NCBI RefSeq assembly: GCF_039994875.1 | Contig: NZ_CP121196.1 | Location: 1,364,001-1,428,000, forward strand | Direction: 5' to 3' | Length of the DNA: 64,000 bases | DNA from: Telmatobacter sp. DSM 110680 | GTDB taxonomy: Bacteria > Acidobacteriota > Terriglobia > Terriglobales > Acidobacteriaceae | Shown: piece by piece, positions 28,452 to 37,048 of the stretch | Numbering within the stretch: the first letter of the stretch is position 1 | Layout of the letters: each line of letters starts with the position of its first letter | Translations under genes and position numbers: made by a program | The notes under the pieces: model-generated | Told to the model about the DNA's origin: nothing | Database searches by the model: none | What the model saw: only the letters and a program-made list of their open reading frames with translations

Positions 28452-29021
28452 ATGACCGGAGCTCTTCGTGCTTTGACTGTGCTAGGCCTGTTCGCGGGTG
28501 GCGTCCTGGGAATGGCAGGATCGATAGTTGCCGCACAGAATGTCCGCGCTGTCTGCTGGGCCATTGATTCGACGGGCTTGATCGTCGCCACCGCAATTCT
28601 TGCGCTAAGCTATCTTCGCGCAGGAAAGATTGAAGTTGCAGCGGGTTTTCTGGTGTACGCAATCGGAGAGGGCATCATGCTGACGGGTACGCCGATGTCG
28701 CTCGAAGGCAGCGTCCCGTCATTCGCAGCGGGGACCGCACTTTGGGCCGCGGGTCTTGCTCTGGTCAGCGTTCCGCGGGAGTTTACGCTCGTCACCCGAC
28801 TCACTGGATTGGTAGCCTCGGTTCTGTTCGGAGTGGTTTCCCTTCGCATCTTCTGGGGAGATACGCTAACGCCCATTGCGCGTCCTTTGCCGATGTTTGC
28901 CTATCCCGCGCTTGTGATCACATTCATCGGCTGGATATGGACAATAGTCAGGCACGGTGCAGAATTGGGCGCAGCCGAGGCATCCGAACAATCCAGACAC
29001 GCGCCCGTCGTGATCAGATAA
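28452..29021 (+). CDS. Integral membrane protein of unknown function
   Basis: A 189-residue protein made almost entirely of about six hydrophobic helices (for example ALTVLGLFAGGVLGMAG, LIVATAILALSYL, ALVITFIGWIWTIV). No family is recognised. AGGAAG lies 6 bases before the ATG. It converges with the DinB gene, 10 bases apart. The upstream spacer has a dyad TGTAC-N12-GTACA at 28293-28314 that could be an operator, but this is weak. Confidence 0.65.
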   Translation: MTGALRALTVLGLFAGGVLGMAGSIVAAQNVRAVCWAIDSTGLIVATAILALSYLRAGKIEVAAGFLVYAIGEGIMLTGTPMSLEGSVPSFAAGTALWAAGLALVSVPREFTLVTRLTGLVASVLFGVVSLRIFWGDTLTPIARPLPMFAYPALVITFIGWIWTIVRHGAELGAAEASEQSRHAPVVIR

Positions 29022-29031
29022 CCTCCACTGA

Positions 29032-29565
29032 TTACTTCACGCCCTTATCCGGATTCCACACGCCGTGTTGCTTGCGCACGTAGAGAATCTGCCCCACATG
29101 ATAGGCGTTATGCGCGCCCACGTGGGCGATCAGCGAGGCATTGGCGGCAAGTTTCGCATCGTCGGCATCGTTCACAGCTTTCTCCCAATCCGCCAGCACC
29201 TGGTTAAGTTTCTTCACCAGGTCATCCCATTGCGCAGCCGTGAACTTGTCAAAGGTGTCGTTGTTGTTGCCGTCGAACTTCTCATTCTTCTCGCCTTTGA
29301 AGTCGTTGAGCGCGCGCTGGTCCCAATACCAGATGTGGTAAGCCAGTTGCCCTACGGAGTGGTCTCCCTTTCCCGGACTCCACATGGCTTGCTCTGCGGT
29401 TAGCCCATCTACCGCGATGCTCACTGGAACGAACCAATCTTCCTGGTCATGCGTGGTGCGCAACTGCTCCAGCAGTACGCCGCGTAACGTGGTCGGCGGC
29501 TTCTTTTCATTAGTCTGTGCGCAGAGCGGAACTGCGATAAGTAATAGGATCGCCAGCTTCTTCAT
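29032..29565 (-). CDS. Secreted DinB-family protein
   Basis: Four-helix-bundle DinB/YfiT-like protein of about 177 residues. It starts at ATG 29565 with a signal peptide (KLAILLLIAVPLCAQT), so this copy is exported. Candidate metal histidines are HDQEDW, AYHIWYWDQRAL and AHVGAHNAYHVGQILYVRK, the three-His pattern of DinB. Substrate is unknown; cytoplasmic members include thiol transferases. GAGG precedes the start by about 10 bases. Confidence 0.85.
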   Translation of the reverse strand: MKKLAILLLIAVPLCAQTNEKKPPTTLRGVLLEQLRTTHDQEDWFVPVSIAVDGLTAEQAMWSPGKGDHSVGQLAYHIWYWDQRALNDFKGEKNEKFDGNNNDTFDKFTAAQWDDLVKKLNQVLADWEKAVNDADDAKLAANASLIAHVGAHNAYHVGQILYVRKQHGVWNPDKGVK

Positions 29566-29727
29566 CGTTCGTGAACCTCGGGGTATGTCGTGCCGGAAGT
29601 ATAACGCTGCGTGTGCATGTAAGTCGTCCGGCAATCGGTGTCCTCAGGCCGCTTCATAACTTCTCAGTGCAGGCGCACCACTTCTCTATTGGAATGCCGG
29701 GCGGAGTGGGCTAGCTTTCGAGTTCAC

Positions 29728-30558
29728 ATGATGCCCAGCGCCCAACCCATTCTCAAATTTGAATCCCGCTCCGCTTCACGCTCAATCCTCCAGTCTGAAC
29801 AGCAGCCCTCGCTCGCCTTATTAGCGATTGGGCTACTCGGACTCGGCGTGCTGGGACTCGCCGTGGGAGACTTCGCGATGGTATGGCAGCCGGTAGCGCC
29901 CTGGTTTCCGGCACGCACCGCATTGGCCTATGCGGCCGGCGCGCTCATGATTGGGTGCGGCGCCGGCTTGATGTTCCGGGCGACTACTACCTGGGCGGTA
30001 CGCATCCTTTTTCCATATCTCATCGTGTGGCAACTGCTTAAGCTACCTTCGCTCTTCGTAGCTCCAAAACTGGAAGCTGTTTACCTTGGATTCGGGGAAC
30101 TGGCGGTGCTGCTTGCGGGAGGCTGGATACTGTTCGCCCGACTGGGCGATGTGCAAGCGCCGTGGCTCGCATGGGCAACCGGCGATCGCGGCGTCCGCCT
30201 CGCGCGCTACTACTTCGCCATCTGGATCATCCCCATCGGCCTCTCGCACCTGATCTACACCAAGGCCACCATGGAACTGGTCCCGGCGTGGCTGCCTTAC
30301 CACCTCGGCTGGGCTTACCTGACAGGGGCAGGGCAAATTGCTTCAGGCCTTGGTGTTCTCTTCGGCGTACTGCCCCGGATCGCAGCATCAGCTGAGGCCG
30401 CCCAGATCACGCTTTACACTCTGCTTATCTGGCTTCCGGCAATCTTTGCGACGCCTCGGGCGCGCTTGCCCTGGACTGCTCTCTGGATATCATGGACCAT
30501 CGGTGCTGCCGCTTGGGTAGTCGCACAGAACACCTGGTCGAAGGCAACCAAACGATGA
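29728..30558 (+). CDS. Integral membrane protein, DoxX-like
   Basis: Protein of about 276 residues with seven or eight hydrophobic helices (LAIGLLGLGVLGLAVGDFAMVW, FGELAVLLAGGWILFARL, LTGAGQIASGLGVLFGVLP). The last third resembles DoxX/SURF4-type membrane proteins by eye, but this is tentative. The start is ambiguous (ATG 29728 or 29731) and no strong ribosome site is visible. It is convergent with a sigma factor gene, with a hairpin between them. Confidence 0.6.
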   Translation: MMPSAQPILKFESRSASRSILQSEQQPSLALLAIGLLGLGVLGLAVGDFAMVWQPVAPWFPARTALAYAAGALMIGCGAGLMFRATTTWAVRILFPYLIVWQLLKLPSLFVAPKLEAVYLGFGELAVLLAGGWILFARLGDVQAPWLAWATGDRGVRLARYYFAIWIIPIGLSHLIYTKATMELVPAWLPYHLGWAYLTGAGQIASGLGVLFGVLPRIAASAEAAQITLYTLLIWLPAIFATPRARLPWTALWISWTIGAAAWVVAQNTWSKATKR

Positions 30559-30581
30559 GCGTCGCTTTCGCGGCGCTCATC
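30554..30581. terminator. Hairpin at convergent gene ends
   Basis: A 12-bp stem GATGAGCGTCGC / GCGGCGCTCATC with one T-G wobble and a TTTC loop overlaps the stop codon of the membrane protein gene. No T-run follows, so it may be a weak or factor-dependent terminator. Confidence 0.5.
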
Positions 30582-30610
30582 AGTGGTAAGTGAATCACGC
30601 TGGGCGGTGC

Positions 30611-31252
30611 TTATTGTATTTCGCAACGCAGGCGGCGGTCGGTCCCCAACGCCATAGCTGCGTGCTGCGCCCCAAGCCGGCGCGAAACAGCGCGTTCAAG
30701 AATCCGCTTGCCCCGGAAAACGCGTGATTTCATAGTCGCGACGCTAAGGTTGAGTGACTGGGCGGCCGCGAGTTGGGGATTTTCGTCGAGCACGCAAAGT
30801 TCAATCGCACGACGGCACACCATGCCGAGTTTGCTGACTTCCTCGCGCAGAATGCCCTCCATCTCCCTGCTTCGCCACGTCTCCTCGGGATTCTTTCCAG
30901 GATCGGGCAGATCTATCTCCACAACCTCATTGTCTTGTTTGCTTAAAAACTCTATCGACACGAATACACGATTGCGGCGACTGCGCAGATGCTCGTGCGC
31001 AGTGTTCTGCACAATTGCTCCGAGCCAACTCGACATTTGCGACTCGCCGCGAAACTTCTCGAGCGCTTTGTAAGCCTTCATCAGGGCTTCCTGCACGATG
31101 TCTTCCGCGTCTTCATTCGAATTCGTGAGCCGCCTGGCCATCCGCAGCAGTTGCGGCCGGCGCCGCTCGGCAGTTTCCAGGAACTCCCGTATTCGGCCTT
31201 CGGGCATCGACGCGTTCGTTTCCACTTCCATTGCACTCAAGGCAATTGGCAT
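30611..31252 (-). CDS. RNA polymerase sigma factor, ECF type
   Basis: Second ECF sigma factor, about 213 residues. Region 2 is ARRLTNSNEDAEDIVQEALM then FRGESQMSSWLGAIVQNTAH. Region 4 is SKLGMVCRRAIELCVLDENP then AAQSLNLSVATMKSRVFRGK. ATG 31252 is chosen because GGAG lies 9 bases upstream; ATG 31267 is also in frame. No anti-sigma gene is obvious next to it. The upstream same-strand gene at 31361 encodes a single-helix membrane protein and could be linked. Confidence 0.88.
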   Translation of the reverse strand: MPIALSAMEVETNASMPEGRIREFLETAERRRPQLLRMARRLTNSNEDAEDIVQEALMKAYKALEKFRGESQMSSWLGAIVQNTAHEHLRSRRNRVFVSIEFLSKQDNEVVEIDLPDPGKNPEETWRSREMEGILREEVSKLGMVCRRAIELCVLDENPQLAAAQSLNLSVATMKSRVFRGKRILERAVSRRLGAQHAAMALGTDRRLRCEIQ

Positions 31253-31360
31253 ATACACCCGCTCCATTTCGGGGGCATTTCAAGTTCATTCGGTTGGAAT
31301 GAAGTGCCGGAAGGCAGCTTGACCAGTCGCGCTGTAAAAACGAGAGACCGGTGCTGCCGA

Positions 31361-31840
31361 CTACGCCATCGAGGAATGGATTGAAGGAGGGGCGCGGAAG
31401 GGAATATGCGAAGAAATAACGGATGCCACGAGCGCCGGAGCCGGCGTGACGACAACGTGGTCGCGCGAGGGGCGCGGAACCTGGGGATCCAAAATAGCAA
31501 AGAGCGCTAGTCCGGGAATCCGTTGCGGCTTGACGAACTGCCCTGCCTGCATGGCGACAGAATCGTCCCGGTGGTCCACCCACATGTGCGTAGGAGAGGC
31601 CTTTGATACGCCCGCATGCTGGAGGTATTGTGAGAGCTTGTACCCATAACCCGACGCCCCTACCGCCAGCGCGAGTGCCAAAAACGCAAGCACATAGGGA
31701 TGAAAAAACTGCCTTGCAGAAGTCCGAATCCCTCGATCACGCGCGACCGATGTCTTTGGACGCTCAAACGGCTTCGAAGGCCTAGTCGGGATTGGAGATT
31801 CGCTCAGCACGGTTCCCCGGTAGTCAAGGTACTCAAACAT
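31361..31840 (-). CDS. Single-helix membrane protein of unknown function
   Basis: A 159-residue protein with a basic, proline-rich N-terminal part, one membrane helix (YVLAFLALALAVGASGYGYKL), and an exported tail. No family is recognised and no strong ribosome site is seen before ATG 31840. It lies 108 bases upstream of the second sigma gene on the same strand, so a regulatory link is possible but not shown. Confidence 0.5.
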   Translation of the reverse strand: MFEYLDYRGTVLSESPIPTRPSKPFERPKTSVARDRGIRTSARQFFHPYVLAFLALALAVGASGYGYKLSQYLQHAGVSKASPTHMWVDHRDDSVAMQAGQFVKPQRIPGLALFAILDPQVPRPSRDHVVVTPAPALVASVISSHIPFRAPPSIHSSMA

Positions 31841-31912
31841 ATAGACTCGGCCGAGTTTCTTTTAGCTTCAAAAATCTCATCCGGGCGGAATATGACTCCC
31901 CTCAAACATCAC

Positions 31913-31945
31913 GTCCCCAGATTCGGGAGAGCGAAACCTGGGGAC
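31913..31945. repeat. Hairpin GTCCCCAG / CTGGGGAC
   Basis: An 8-bp perfect outer stem encloses a TTCG/CGAA inner stem. It lies just beyond the 3' end of the AHSA1 gene. The CCCCAG/CTGGGG core resembles the REP palindromes at 38674 and 39291, but the arms differ, so it may be a diverged REP or a terminator without a T-run. Confidence 0.5.
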
Positions 31946-31961
31946 TGAATGTTGATGGCGG

Positions 31962-32450
31962 TCAGGAGGGGAGCATGCCTTCAAGCCGCACATAGCTCAT
32001 TTCCATACCATGCTCCATGCCGCTTGCCAGCATCTGGGCGCGCGTCGCAGCATCGGGAAGTGTCATCCTCATCGTCATTAGCGTGCCCTCGCCTTCTTGG
32101 TCGAAGCGGGTCTCAACGTGGTTATCCGGGGTCGGGTCGGGCAAGAACATGCGTTCAACGTGGACAATCCGGCTGAAAGGCTCGAGTTCGAGGAATTCGC
32201 CGGTGATGTGGAAACGACTGGCTTTGCCCTTCGACGGGTTTTCCCATTCGTAACGGATCGCTCCGCCGGGCCTTGCCTCGCTGATGCAAATGGGCATGGT
32301 CCATCCATCGGGGCCAAGAAGCCACTTCTGGATCAGGGCAGCTTCAGTATGTGCACGATAAACCAATTCGGGCTTCGCGTTGAAGTGGCGCGTGACAACG
32401 ATATGGGTGTCGCCTTCGGTCTTGAGTGTCAGCTTGGTCATAGTATTCAT
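31962..32450 (-). CDS. SRPBCC/AHSA1-like protein
   Basis: START/Bet-v1-fold protein of 162 residues, typical of the AHSA1-like group (VTRHFNAKPELVYRAHTEAA, then WLLGPDGWTMPICISEARPG and GGAIRYEWE). These bind hydrophobic ligands in a cavity; substrate unknown. ATG 32450 overlaps the stop of the ArsR gene by 4 bases (ATGA) and has GAGGA 8 bases upstream, so the two are translationally coupled. The ArsR-AHSA1 pair is a widely recurring arrangement. Confidence 0.92.
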   Translation of the reverse strand: MNTMTKLTLKTEGDTHIVVTRHFNAKPELVYRAHTEAALIQKWLLGPDGWTMPICISEARPGGAIRYEWENPSKGKASRFHITGEFLELEPFSRIVHVERMFLPDPTPDNHVETRFDQEGEGTLMTMRMTLPDAATRAQMLASGMEHGMEMSYVRLEGMLPS

Positions 32451-32803
32451 CTGATTTTTCCTCCAGTGTCGTCGGGTGTGTTTGGGGTCATGTCTGCCAA
32501 AACCTGATCCAGCCGGTCGTAATTCTTTGTCAACGCCGTGCGCAGCATTTCCAACCATTGATCGATCGCGTCGAGTCCCGGCTTCGCTAGCCGGCTGGGT
32601 CGCCGGGTGCCTTCATGGCGCCGCTCGATCAGGCCCGCCTCTTCGAGCACTTTGATATGCCTGGAAACGGCGGGCTGCGTCATGGCAAATGGCTCCGCCA
32701 ACTCCATAACCGTTGCCTCACCGAGTGCGAGTCGTGTCAGGATTGCGCGGCGAGTTGGGTCAGCGAGTGCAGCAAAAGTGGAATTCAAATTAAACATAAT
32801 CAT
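32447..32803 (-). CDS. ArsR-family transcriptional regulator
   Basis: Winged-helix repressor-type protein of 118 residues: FAALADPTRRAILTRLALGE, then ELAEPFAMTQPAVSRHIKVL as the recognition helix and EEAGLIERRHEGTRR as the wing. No CxC metal-binding motif is visible in the recognition helix, so it is not a classical metal sensor. The spacer upstream (32804-32850) is notably AT-rich with dyad-like ATAATCATTAT sequence and probably holds the promoter and operator for autoregulation. It is the first gene of a two-gene operon with the AHSA1 gene. Confidence 0.93.
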   Translation of the reverse strand: MIMFNLNSTFAALADPTRRAILTRLALGEATVMELAEPFAMTQPAVSRHIKVLEEAGLIERRHEGTRRPSRLAKPGLDAIDQWLEMLRTALTKNYDRLDQVLADMTPNTPDDTGGKIR

Positions 32804-32866
32804 TATCTTATATAAACAATAGATTATATATATTGAGGTGTCAAGCTTTTTCGAATGAGAGGCGAA

Positions 32867-33472
32867 TCATTGAGCAACTACGCGCTCTGCGCCGACCAGC
32901 AAGCTACGAAATGCTCGCCAAACCCATTTGATTACAAGAATGATCGCCAGGACGAGCGCTGTCACGATACTTCCAGCAAGGTACGGGTGCACCGTCGCCA
33001 GCCACGTCAGGGAAATTGCCAACGCATCTTCGCCAACGCTTAGGCCGATGTTCGAAAATGGCTCGGGCGAGGGAGTAACTGCTGCCCGCGCCGCGGTTTT
33101 CCCACCGTGCGCAGCCAGCGCGATCAATCCACCGAGCAGGGTCGCCGCCAACTGCTCGCCGGGAGAGAGCGTCTCGGTCGCGCGCCATGCAAGAAGCCCC
33201 GCTACCGGGACGCGGATAAAAGTGTGGAGCGCGTTCCATACCAGGTCGAAGGCTGGGACTTTGTCGGCGAAGAACTCAACCGCGAACAGCGCTGCCGCAG
33301 CTCCAATGACCCACCAGCTTGCGAGCAGATGCAGAGGTTCAGGCAGTGCCAGCACACTGGTATGTGCCAGCAGCCCGAGCGTCGCAACCGTGGCATACAC
33401 GTTGAGCCCTGCGGCAAACGAAACCGCGACGATCAGTGCGACCAATTCCTGCCCGGGCATCGGAAGCTTCAC
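32867..33472 (-). CDS. DUF4126 membrane protein
   Basis: A 201-residue protein with about five membrane segments. The N-terminal pattern SFAAGLNVYATVATLGLLA and the EFFADKVPAFDLVWNALH block are characteristic of DUF4126. The C-terminal helix SIVTALVLAIILVIKWVW is followed by a basic tail. Function is unknown. It is on the same strand as two small genes upstream. Confidence 0.88.
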   Translation of the reverse strand: MKLPMPGQELVALIVAVSFAAGLNVYATVATLGLLAHTSVLALPEPLHLLASWWVIGAAAALFAVEFFADKVPAFDLVWNALHTFIRVPVAGLLAWRATETLSPGEQLAATLLGGLIALAAHGGKTAARAAVTPSPEPFSNIGLSVGEDALAISLTWLATVHPYLAGSIVTALVLAIILVIKWVWRAFRSLLVGAERVVAQ

Positions 33473-33487
33473 GAGCTAAGTATAGGA

Positions 33488-33721
33488 CTAGATGGAGCAA
33501 ATATCAGAGCGGACCGGCTGCCGGCTTGCATCAGCTACGGCTGAAGCGCACACGGAGCGGTGCATCTCCAGTTCACTCATAGCCCGCGCCATTTCAATTT
33601 CGCTGTAGGCAACAAACCGCGAGCTTATCTTGCGATAGACAGTATTCGAGCAGGCCTCGTGATACTCGCTCGTCCTATCAATCAGGGAGCGCTCAAAATC
33701 ATCGCAGATTTGACAATGCAT
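33488..33721 (-). CDS. Small protein with N-terminal CxxC motif
   Basis: A 77-residue protein starting MHCQICDDFERSLIDRT and predicted mostly helical (MARAMSELEMHRSVC). The spaced His and Cys residues suggest metal binding. It resembles small acidobacterial proteins I have seen before but cannot name. It lies 15 bases upstream of the DUF4126 gene and may be co-transcribed. Confidence 0.55.
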   Translation of the reverse strand: MHCQICDDFERSLIDRTSEYHEACSNTVYRKISSRFVAYSEIEMARAMSELEMHRSVCASAVADASRQPVRSDICSI

Positions 33722-33774
33722 AACTTCCCCTTCCGGCTTTTGGTCGGATTTACTGCGTTTGAGATAAGCAAGTT

Positions 33775-33987
33775 TTAGCGCTCTGTGATCTTCAACTCCG
33801 CCTTGAGCCAGTCCTGAATGTCGTGGCCGTGCTGGCCGCCGCGCTCTTGAAACAAATGAAAGGCGCAGACACTTATGTCGTCCTTAGGGACGCAAATTCC
33901 CGAAGTCGTTGTTTCAGTTTCTGCAGATGGCAGGCTGTGGATAGTCTTATTGTGCTTTGAATGCTTTTGAACTTTAGTGACGATCAT
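33775..33987 (-). CDS. DUF2934-type small protein
   Basis: A 70-residue protein whose second half, VCAFHLFQERGGQHGHDIQD then WLKAELKI, fits the DUF2934 pattern (A..L.E..G...GHD..DWL.AE). The function of DUF2934 is unknown. It is 53 bases from the next small gene on the same strand. Confidence 0.7.
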   Translation of the reverse strand: MIVTKVQKHSKHNKTIHSLPSAETETTTSGICVPKDDISVCAFHLFQERGGQHGHDIQDWLKAELKITER

Positions 33988-34367
33988 AATTAAACCCTTC
34001 TTATATATAGAAAGGGCTAAGAGAGGAATAACTTCAGAAGTGCCGCCTTAGTCCAGCGAATCTGAACAGGAGATAGATGTCTCGCTCACCTCTAATGGTA
34101 CGCTCATTCCGCCTGGCCGCACGGAGTATCTGAGTTATGGTCCTCGACGAGGTACTTATCTATTGGAGATCACGTTGTCTGCGGTCTCGATTACTCATCG
34201 AGAGACCAAAGATTTCTTGCTGGGAGAAGCCGCGATAACCCTCGAAGCCTCGTTTCTAACGGACTTGTGCGCCGCGCAGTGAGTCTGTCCTTACTGACTG
34301 CCGATATAGCAGCGCACCGGTCAAGAATCGAGAACCTCTTAGAACTCTGCAAACTCTGCTCGCGACT
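33988..34367. other. Spacer with a start-less open frame, possible gene remnant
   Basis: No complete gene is seen. On the + strand, frame 34052-34282 is open for 76 codons and reads like real protein (LTSNGTLIPPGRTEYLSYG, then EITLSAVSITHRETKDFLLG) but has no ATG or GTG start and no recognised family. It may be the remnant of a decayed gene. The rest of the spacer shows nothing. Confidence 0.35.
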
Positions 34368-35168
34368 CTACGAAATAGGAGGTAATTGTCCGGCGATCTT
34401 CGTCGCGTCGGCGCTGCAAGCGGGATGGCCCCAGCCGGACGCGCTGGCGCCAAGAGCAAGGCCGGGCGCGGCAGTGATGTCGTAGACAATGTTGTCGGGT
34501 CGCATCTTGTCGGGCCCTACTCCTCCTGGAACGTGGTCAAGCTTGAGCGCATTCCGCGTACGCCAGGCGATGTTGTGGTCGGCGCACGATGAGTCACCGC
34601 TTACGCCGATGGCCCCGACAAGCACACCCTGCTCGTTGTAGAGTGCGAGTCCGCCGCCGAAGACATTCACCCCTCCGATGTGGCCGCCGACCATCGGGTC
34701 TTTAGACGTTCCGTAGTCAGCAGGCTCGCCGCGGTAGGCAACGGATACGTCCACAGGGTTGCTGGCCTGCAGGCCGAACAGGGAACCGCCGGGCTGTACC
34801 GCGCTGAACAAATCAGCGGTCGAGAGTGCGAGTTTCGGCAGGCTGAACGCATTCGCGGTATTCGCTTTCTGTGCAGAGATCACGCGGCTCCCAGGCCATT
34901 GACTGCCGCGATCGGCGCCGGTGAAAGCCACCGCGCAGACCGCTCCATCGCGATTGACGACGGTGCCCCACATATCAAGGTTGAAGCCGCCATTCGCCTC
35001 GCTGCGCGCAGTCTTCAGTGCCGCCTTGAGTTGGCTCTGCGTGGGCAGCAGTTTGCAGGCTGCTGCAGCGTCAGCATCTTTGCTGTGACCAGCCTGTGCG
35101 CTAGTGTATAGAGTCGCGCTCAACGCGAGGACAGTAATCAATATTCCGCATCTGGTTTGAGTCGTCAT
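34368..35168 (-). CDS. Secreted GlcG/HbpS-like heme-binding-family protein
   Basis: Exported protein of 266 residues (signal LITVLALSATLYTSAQAG) with a GlcG/HbpS domain: WPGSRVISAQKANTANAFS, then GGLALYNEQGVLVGAIGVSG and SCADHNIAWRTRNAL. Some relatives bind heme or act with two-component sensors, but many have no known role. ATG 35168 has AAGGAG about 11 bases upstream. It is downstream of a monoheme cytochrome gene on the same strand, with a REP-like hairpin between them. Confidence 0.85.
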   Translation of the reverse strand: MTTQTRCGILITVLALSATLYTSAQAGHSKDADAAAACKLLPTQSQLKAALKTARSEANGGFNLDMWGTVVNRDGAVCAVAFTGADRGSQWPGSRVISAQKANTANAFSLPKLALSTADLFSAVQPGGSLFGLQASNPVDVSVAYRGEPADYGTSKDPMVGGHIGGVNVFGGGLALYNEQGVLVGAIGVSGDSSCADHNIAWRTRNALKLDHVPGGVGPDKMRPDNIVYDITAAPGLALGASASGWGHPACSADATKIAGQLPPIS

Positions 35169-35352
35169 TGGGGACGGTATCTCCTTGCAGTTCGAAATCC
35201 TGCCCGCCAAAGTGCTGCCGGACAAATTTCCGAAAGTTTCCCCAACCTAACACGGGGGTCGCGGGGCCGCAATCGGCAAATAAGGAACTTGGTGCACTTG
35301 AGTTGGAAAACGAGAAAAAAACGGCGCGGACATGCGGCCAATCTAAAAACAA

Positions 35353-35380
35353 CCCCAAGTCTCATTACCGAGACTTGGGG
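35353..35380. repeat. REP-like palindrome (CCCCAAGTCTC variant)
   Basis: Perfect 11-bp inverted repeat CCCCAAGTCTC / GAGACTTGGGG with a 6-base loop, followed by CAC. It has the same form as the CCCAGGTCTC palindromes next to the RAYT gene at 38656, with G-to-A and C-to-T changes that keep the pairing. It sits between the cytochrome and GlcG genes and could also act as a transcription barrier. Confidence 0.8.
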
Positions 35381-35422
35381 CACAATCGTTACGGGGATTC
35401 ACTCAAGCCTTACGCTGCTGCA

Positions 35423-36091
35423 TTATTCGCAACGGTTGGCTGGTTCGTAAGCATCGTTGCCCTGAATGCAGGGAACGGCGCCAAGGTATTCGTAGATGGC
35501 GCGCAGATCATTGTCGGAGAGGTCCTTCAGATTGGGCCATGGCATGACCTGCAGCAGATTGCCATCGAACGGAGCCGGAATGCATCCCGCGTTGGGTGCT
35601 CCCGTGCAATTCGGATGGCGATGATCGAGGTCCGCTCCCGTGCGCATGATGGTGAGGAACTGCTGGAAGGTGTTCCCGCCTTCAGGCAGTCCACTGGCAT
35701 CCGGGGTAAGGTTGCGCGAGATGATGTGCGCCGACCCGGGAATCAACGCGCCGAAGTCCCTGCCTCCGCCGAGGTAAGTGGCAGTATTCACCATTTTCGG
35801 CTGGTTGAAGTAGGGGTTCTTGCCGGGGACGTACTCGGTTTGAGGTCCGTTGGAGTGACAGCCGTTGCAATCGCCGACAACGTTCACAAAGTAGCTGCCG
35901 AGACCGACCAGCGCGGGGTTTTTGCCCTTCATGTTAAGCGGCACAGGAGCAGCTGCCATACCAATCTGAATGCGTGAGTCGCCGCCCGACTGGGCTTTTG
36001 CACCGGGCGCATTGGAGAAGCTAACGGAGACGAAGACAGCAGCGACAACTGCACCGGTGCATACAATCTTGAGCCAAACATTTCTTGTCAT
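35423..36091 (-). CDS. Secreted monoheme c-type cytochrome
   Basis: Exported electron-transfer protein of about 222 residues. A signal segment (CTGAVVAAVFVSVSFSNAPG) is followed by a heme site CNGCH within VVGDCNGCHSNG. Met candidates lie downstream (LQVMPWPNL, then LSDNDLRAIYEYLGAVPC). This resembles cytochrome c family proteins that accompany alcohol or sugar dehydrogenases. ATG 36091 has GGAGAG 5 bases upstream and is preferred to 36103. Confidence 0.85.
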   Translation of the reverse strand: MTRNVWLKIVCTGAVVAAVFVSVSFSNAPGAKAQSGGDSRIQIGMAAAPVPLNMKGKNPALVGLGSYFVNVVGDCNGCHSNGPQTEYVPGKNPYFNQPKMVNTATYLGGGRDFGALIPGSAHIISRNLTPDASGLPEGGNTFQQFLTIMRTGADLDHRHPNCTGAPNAGCIPAPFDGNLLQVMPWPNLKDLSDNDLRAIYEYLGAVPCIQGNDAYEPANRCE

Positions 36092-36420
36092 GAGACTCTC
36101 CATATTTGCGTCGCGCGGATTGGAAACCGTGCGAATATTCCCGTGGGGAAAATTCCACCATCTCTTTGCAAGTGCCTCTTCAACAGGGCTTTGGGGGAAG
36201 CCGGAACGATGGCAGTAACGAAGCGGAGTGCGGTGGAGGATTGATAGTACAACGGGCGCGGAGCGCTGTCGATGAATTTTCACGACAACTGCACAGGACA
36301 AATTCTTGGCCAAGATTTTATGTCAGGAGCGCGCTATCGGAGATGACCGCACATCTGCTGTTTGTCGCAGCGTAGCGACCACAATTGAACCGGCATTATG
36401 AAATGTGGTCGTGCCGGATG
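36092..36420. other. Spacer upstream of cytochrome gene
   Basis: No gene is supported. It should contain the promoter of the minus-strand cytochrome gene. Short open frames on both strands have no family features. Confidence 0.4.
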
Positions 36421-36552
36421 CTAGTCGTCGCGGTGGTACAGCTCGTGAAAGTCTTCGACGAAGCTGATCAACACTACAACTGCCGATCCAGCAAGACCAA
36501 GCATGAACATGCCGGTGAGTGTCCAAATGAAAATTACACCAAGCTGATGCAC
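36421..36552 (-). CDS. Very small single-helix membrane protein
   Basis: A 43-residue frame from GTG 36552 to TAG 36421: a hydrophobic helix (LGVIFIWTLTGMFMLGLAGS, then AVVVLISF) followed by an acidic/histidine tail VEDFHELYHRDD. Hydrophobic length and the charged tail look like a true small membrane protein. An in-frame stop lies 6 bases before the GTG, and no clear ribosome site is present, so the start is the weak point. Confidence 0.5.
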   Translation of the reverse strand: MHQLGVIFIWTLTGMFMLGLAGSAVVVLISFVEDFHELYHRDD

Positions 36553-37048
36553 AATCTAAAGCTAGGACGCAATTCGTAAGCGGATCGTAAAGGCCGCGTA
36601 AGCAATTCATAAGCGACTGAACCCGGCTTGCTACTCGTCGGCTCCTCGGAACCGGATCGCACGCGCCAGTTCGTGAAATCCGATTCTTCCAACCTCATTA
36701 CCTTTTTCATATTTCTTTGAAACGGTCAGGCGGTGAGCGTCACCATACCCTGCGAGACCAGAACAGGCAGTGGCCGCACCGCTTGACGCGGCTCATCCCT
36801 GGGCGCGTTCCTCGTTCGCGCGAGGACGTTGATGAGAAGCGGACGCTGTGCACGACCGCTGATGGGGGTTTCGAGATCCTGGCTGCAGAGTGGAGCGGTC
36901 AGGCTGGGCGTCGCAGGCGGAGTGGGGACTTCCATCGACAGGGTCTCTGCTTCGCAGGCGACGAAGCATCTGCGTCTGCGGTAAGCTCACTGCCGTTTCG
37001 GTTGCATCAGTCAACCTCCACCCCGCGAGCTGATTTGTGCCGATCGCG
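36553..37048. other. Spacer with no recognised gene
   Basis: About 500 bases without a supported gene. Several short open frames overlap on both strands but none has family features, signal peptides or good ribosome sites. It may contain decayed coding sequence. Confidence 0.4.
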
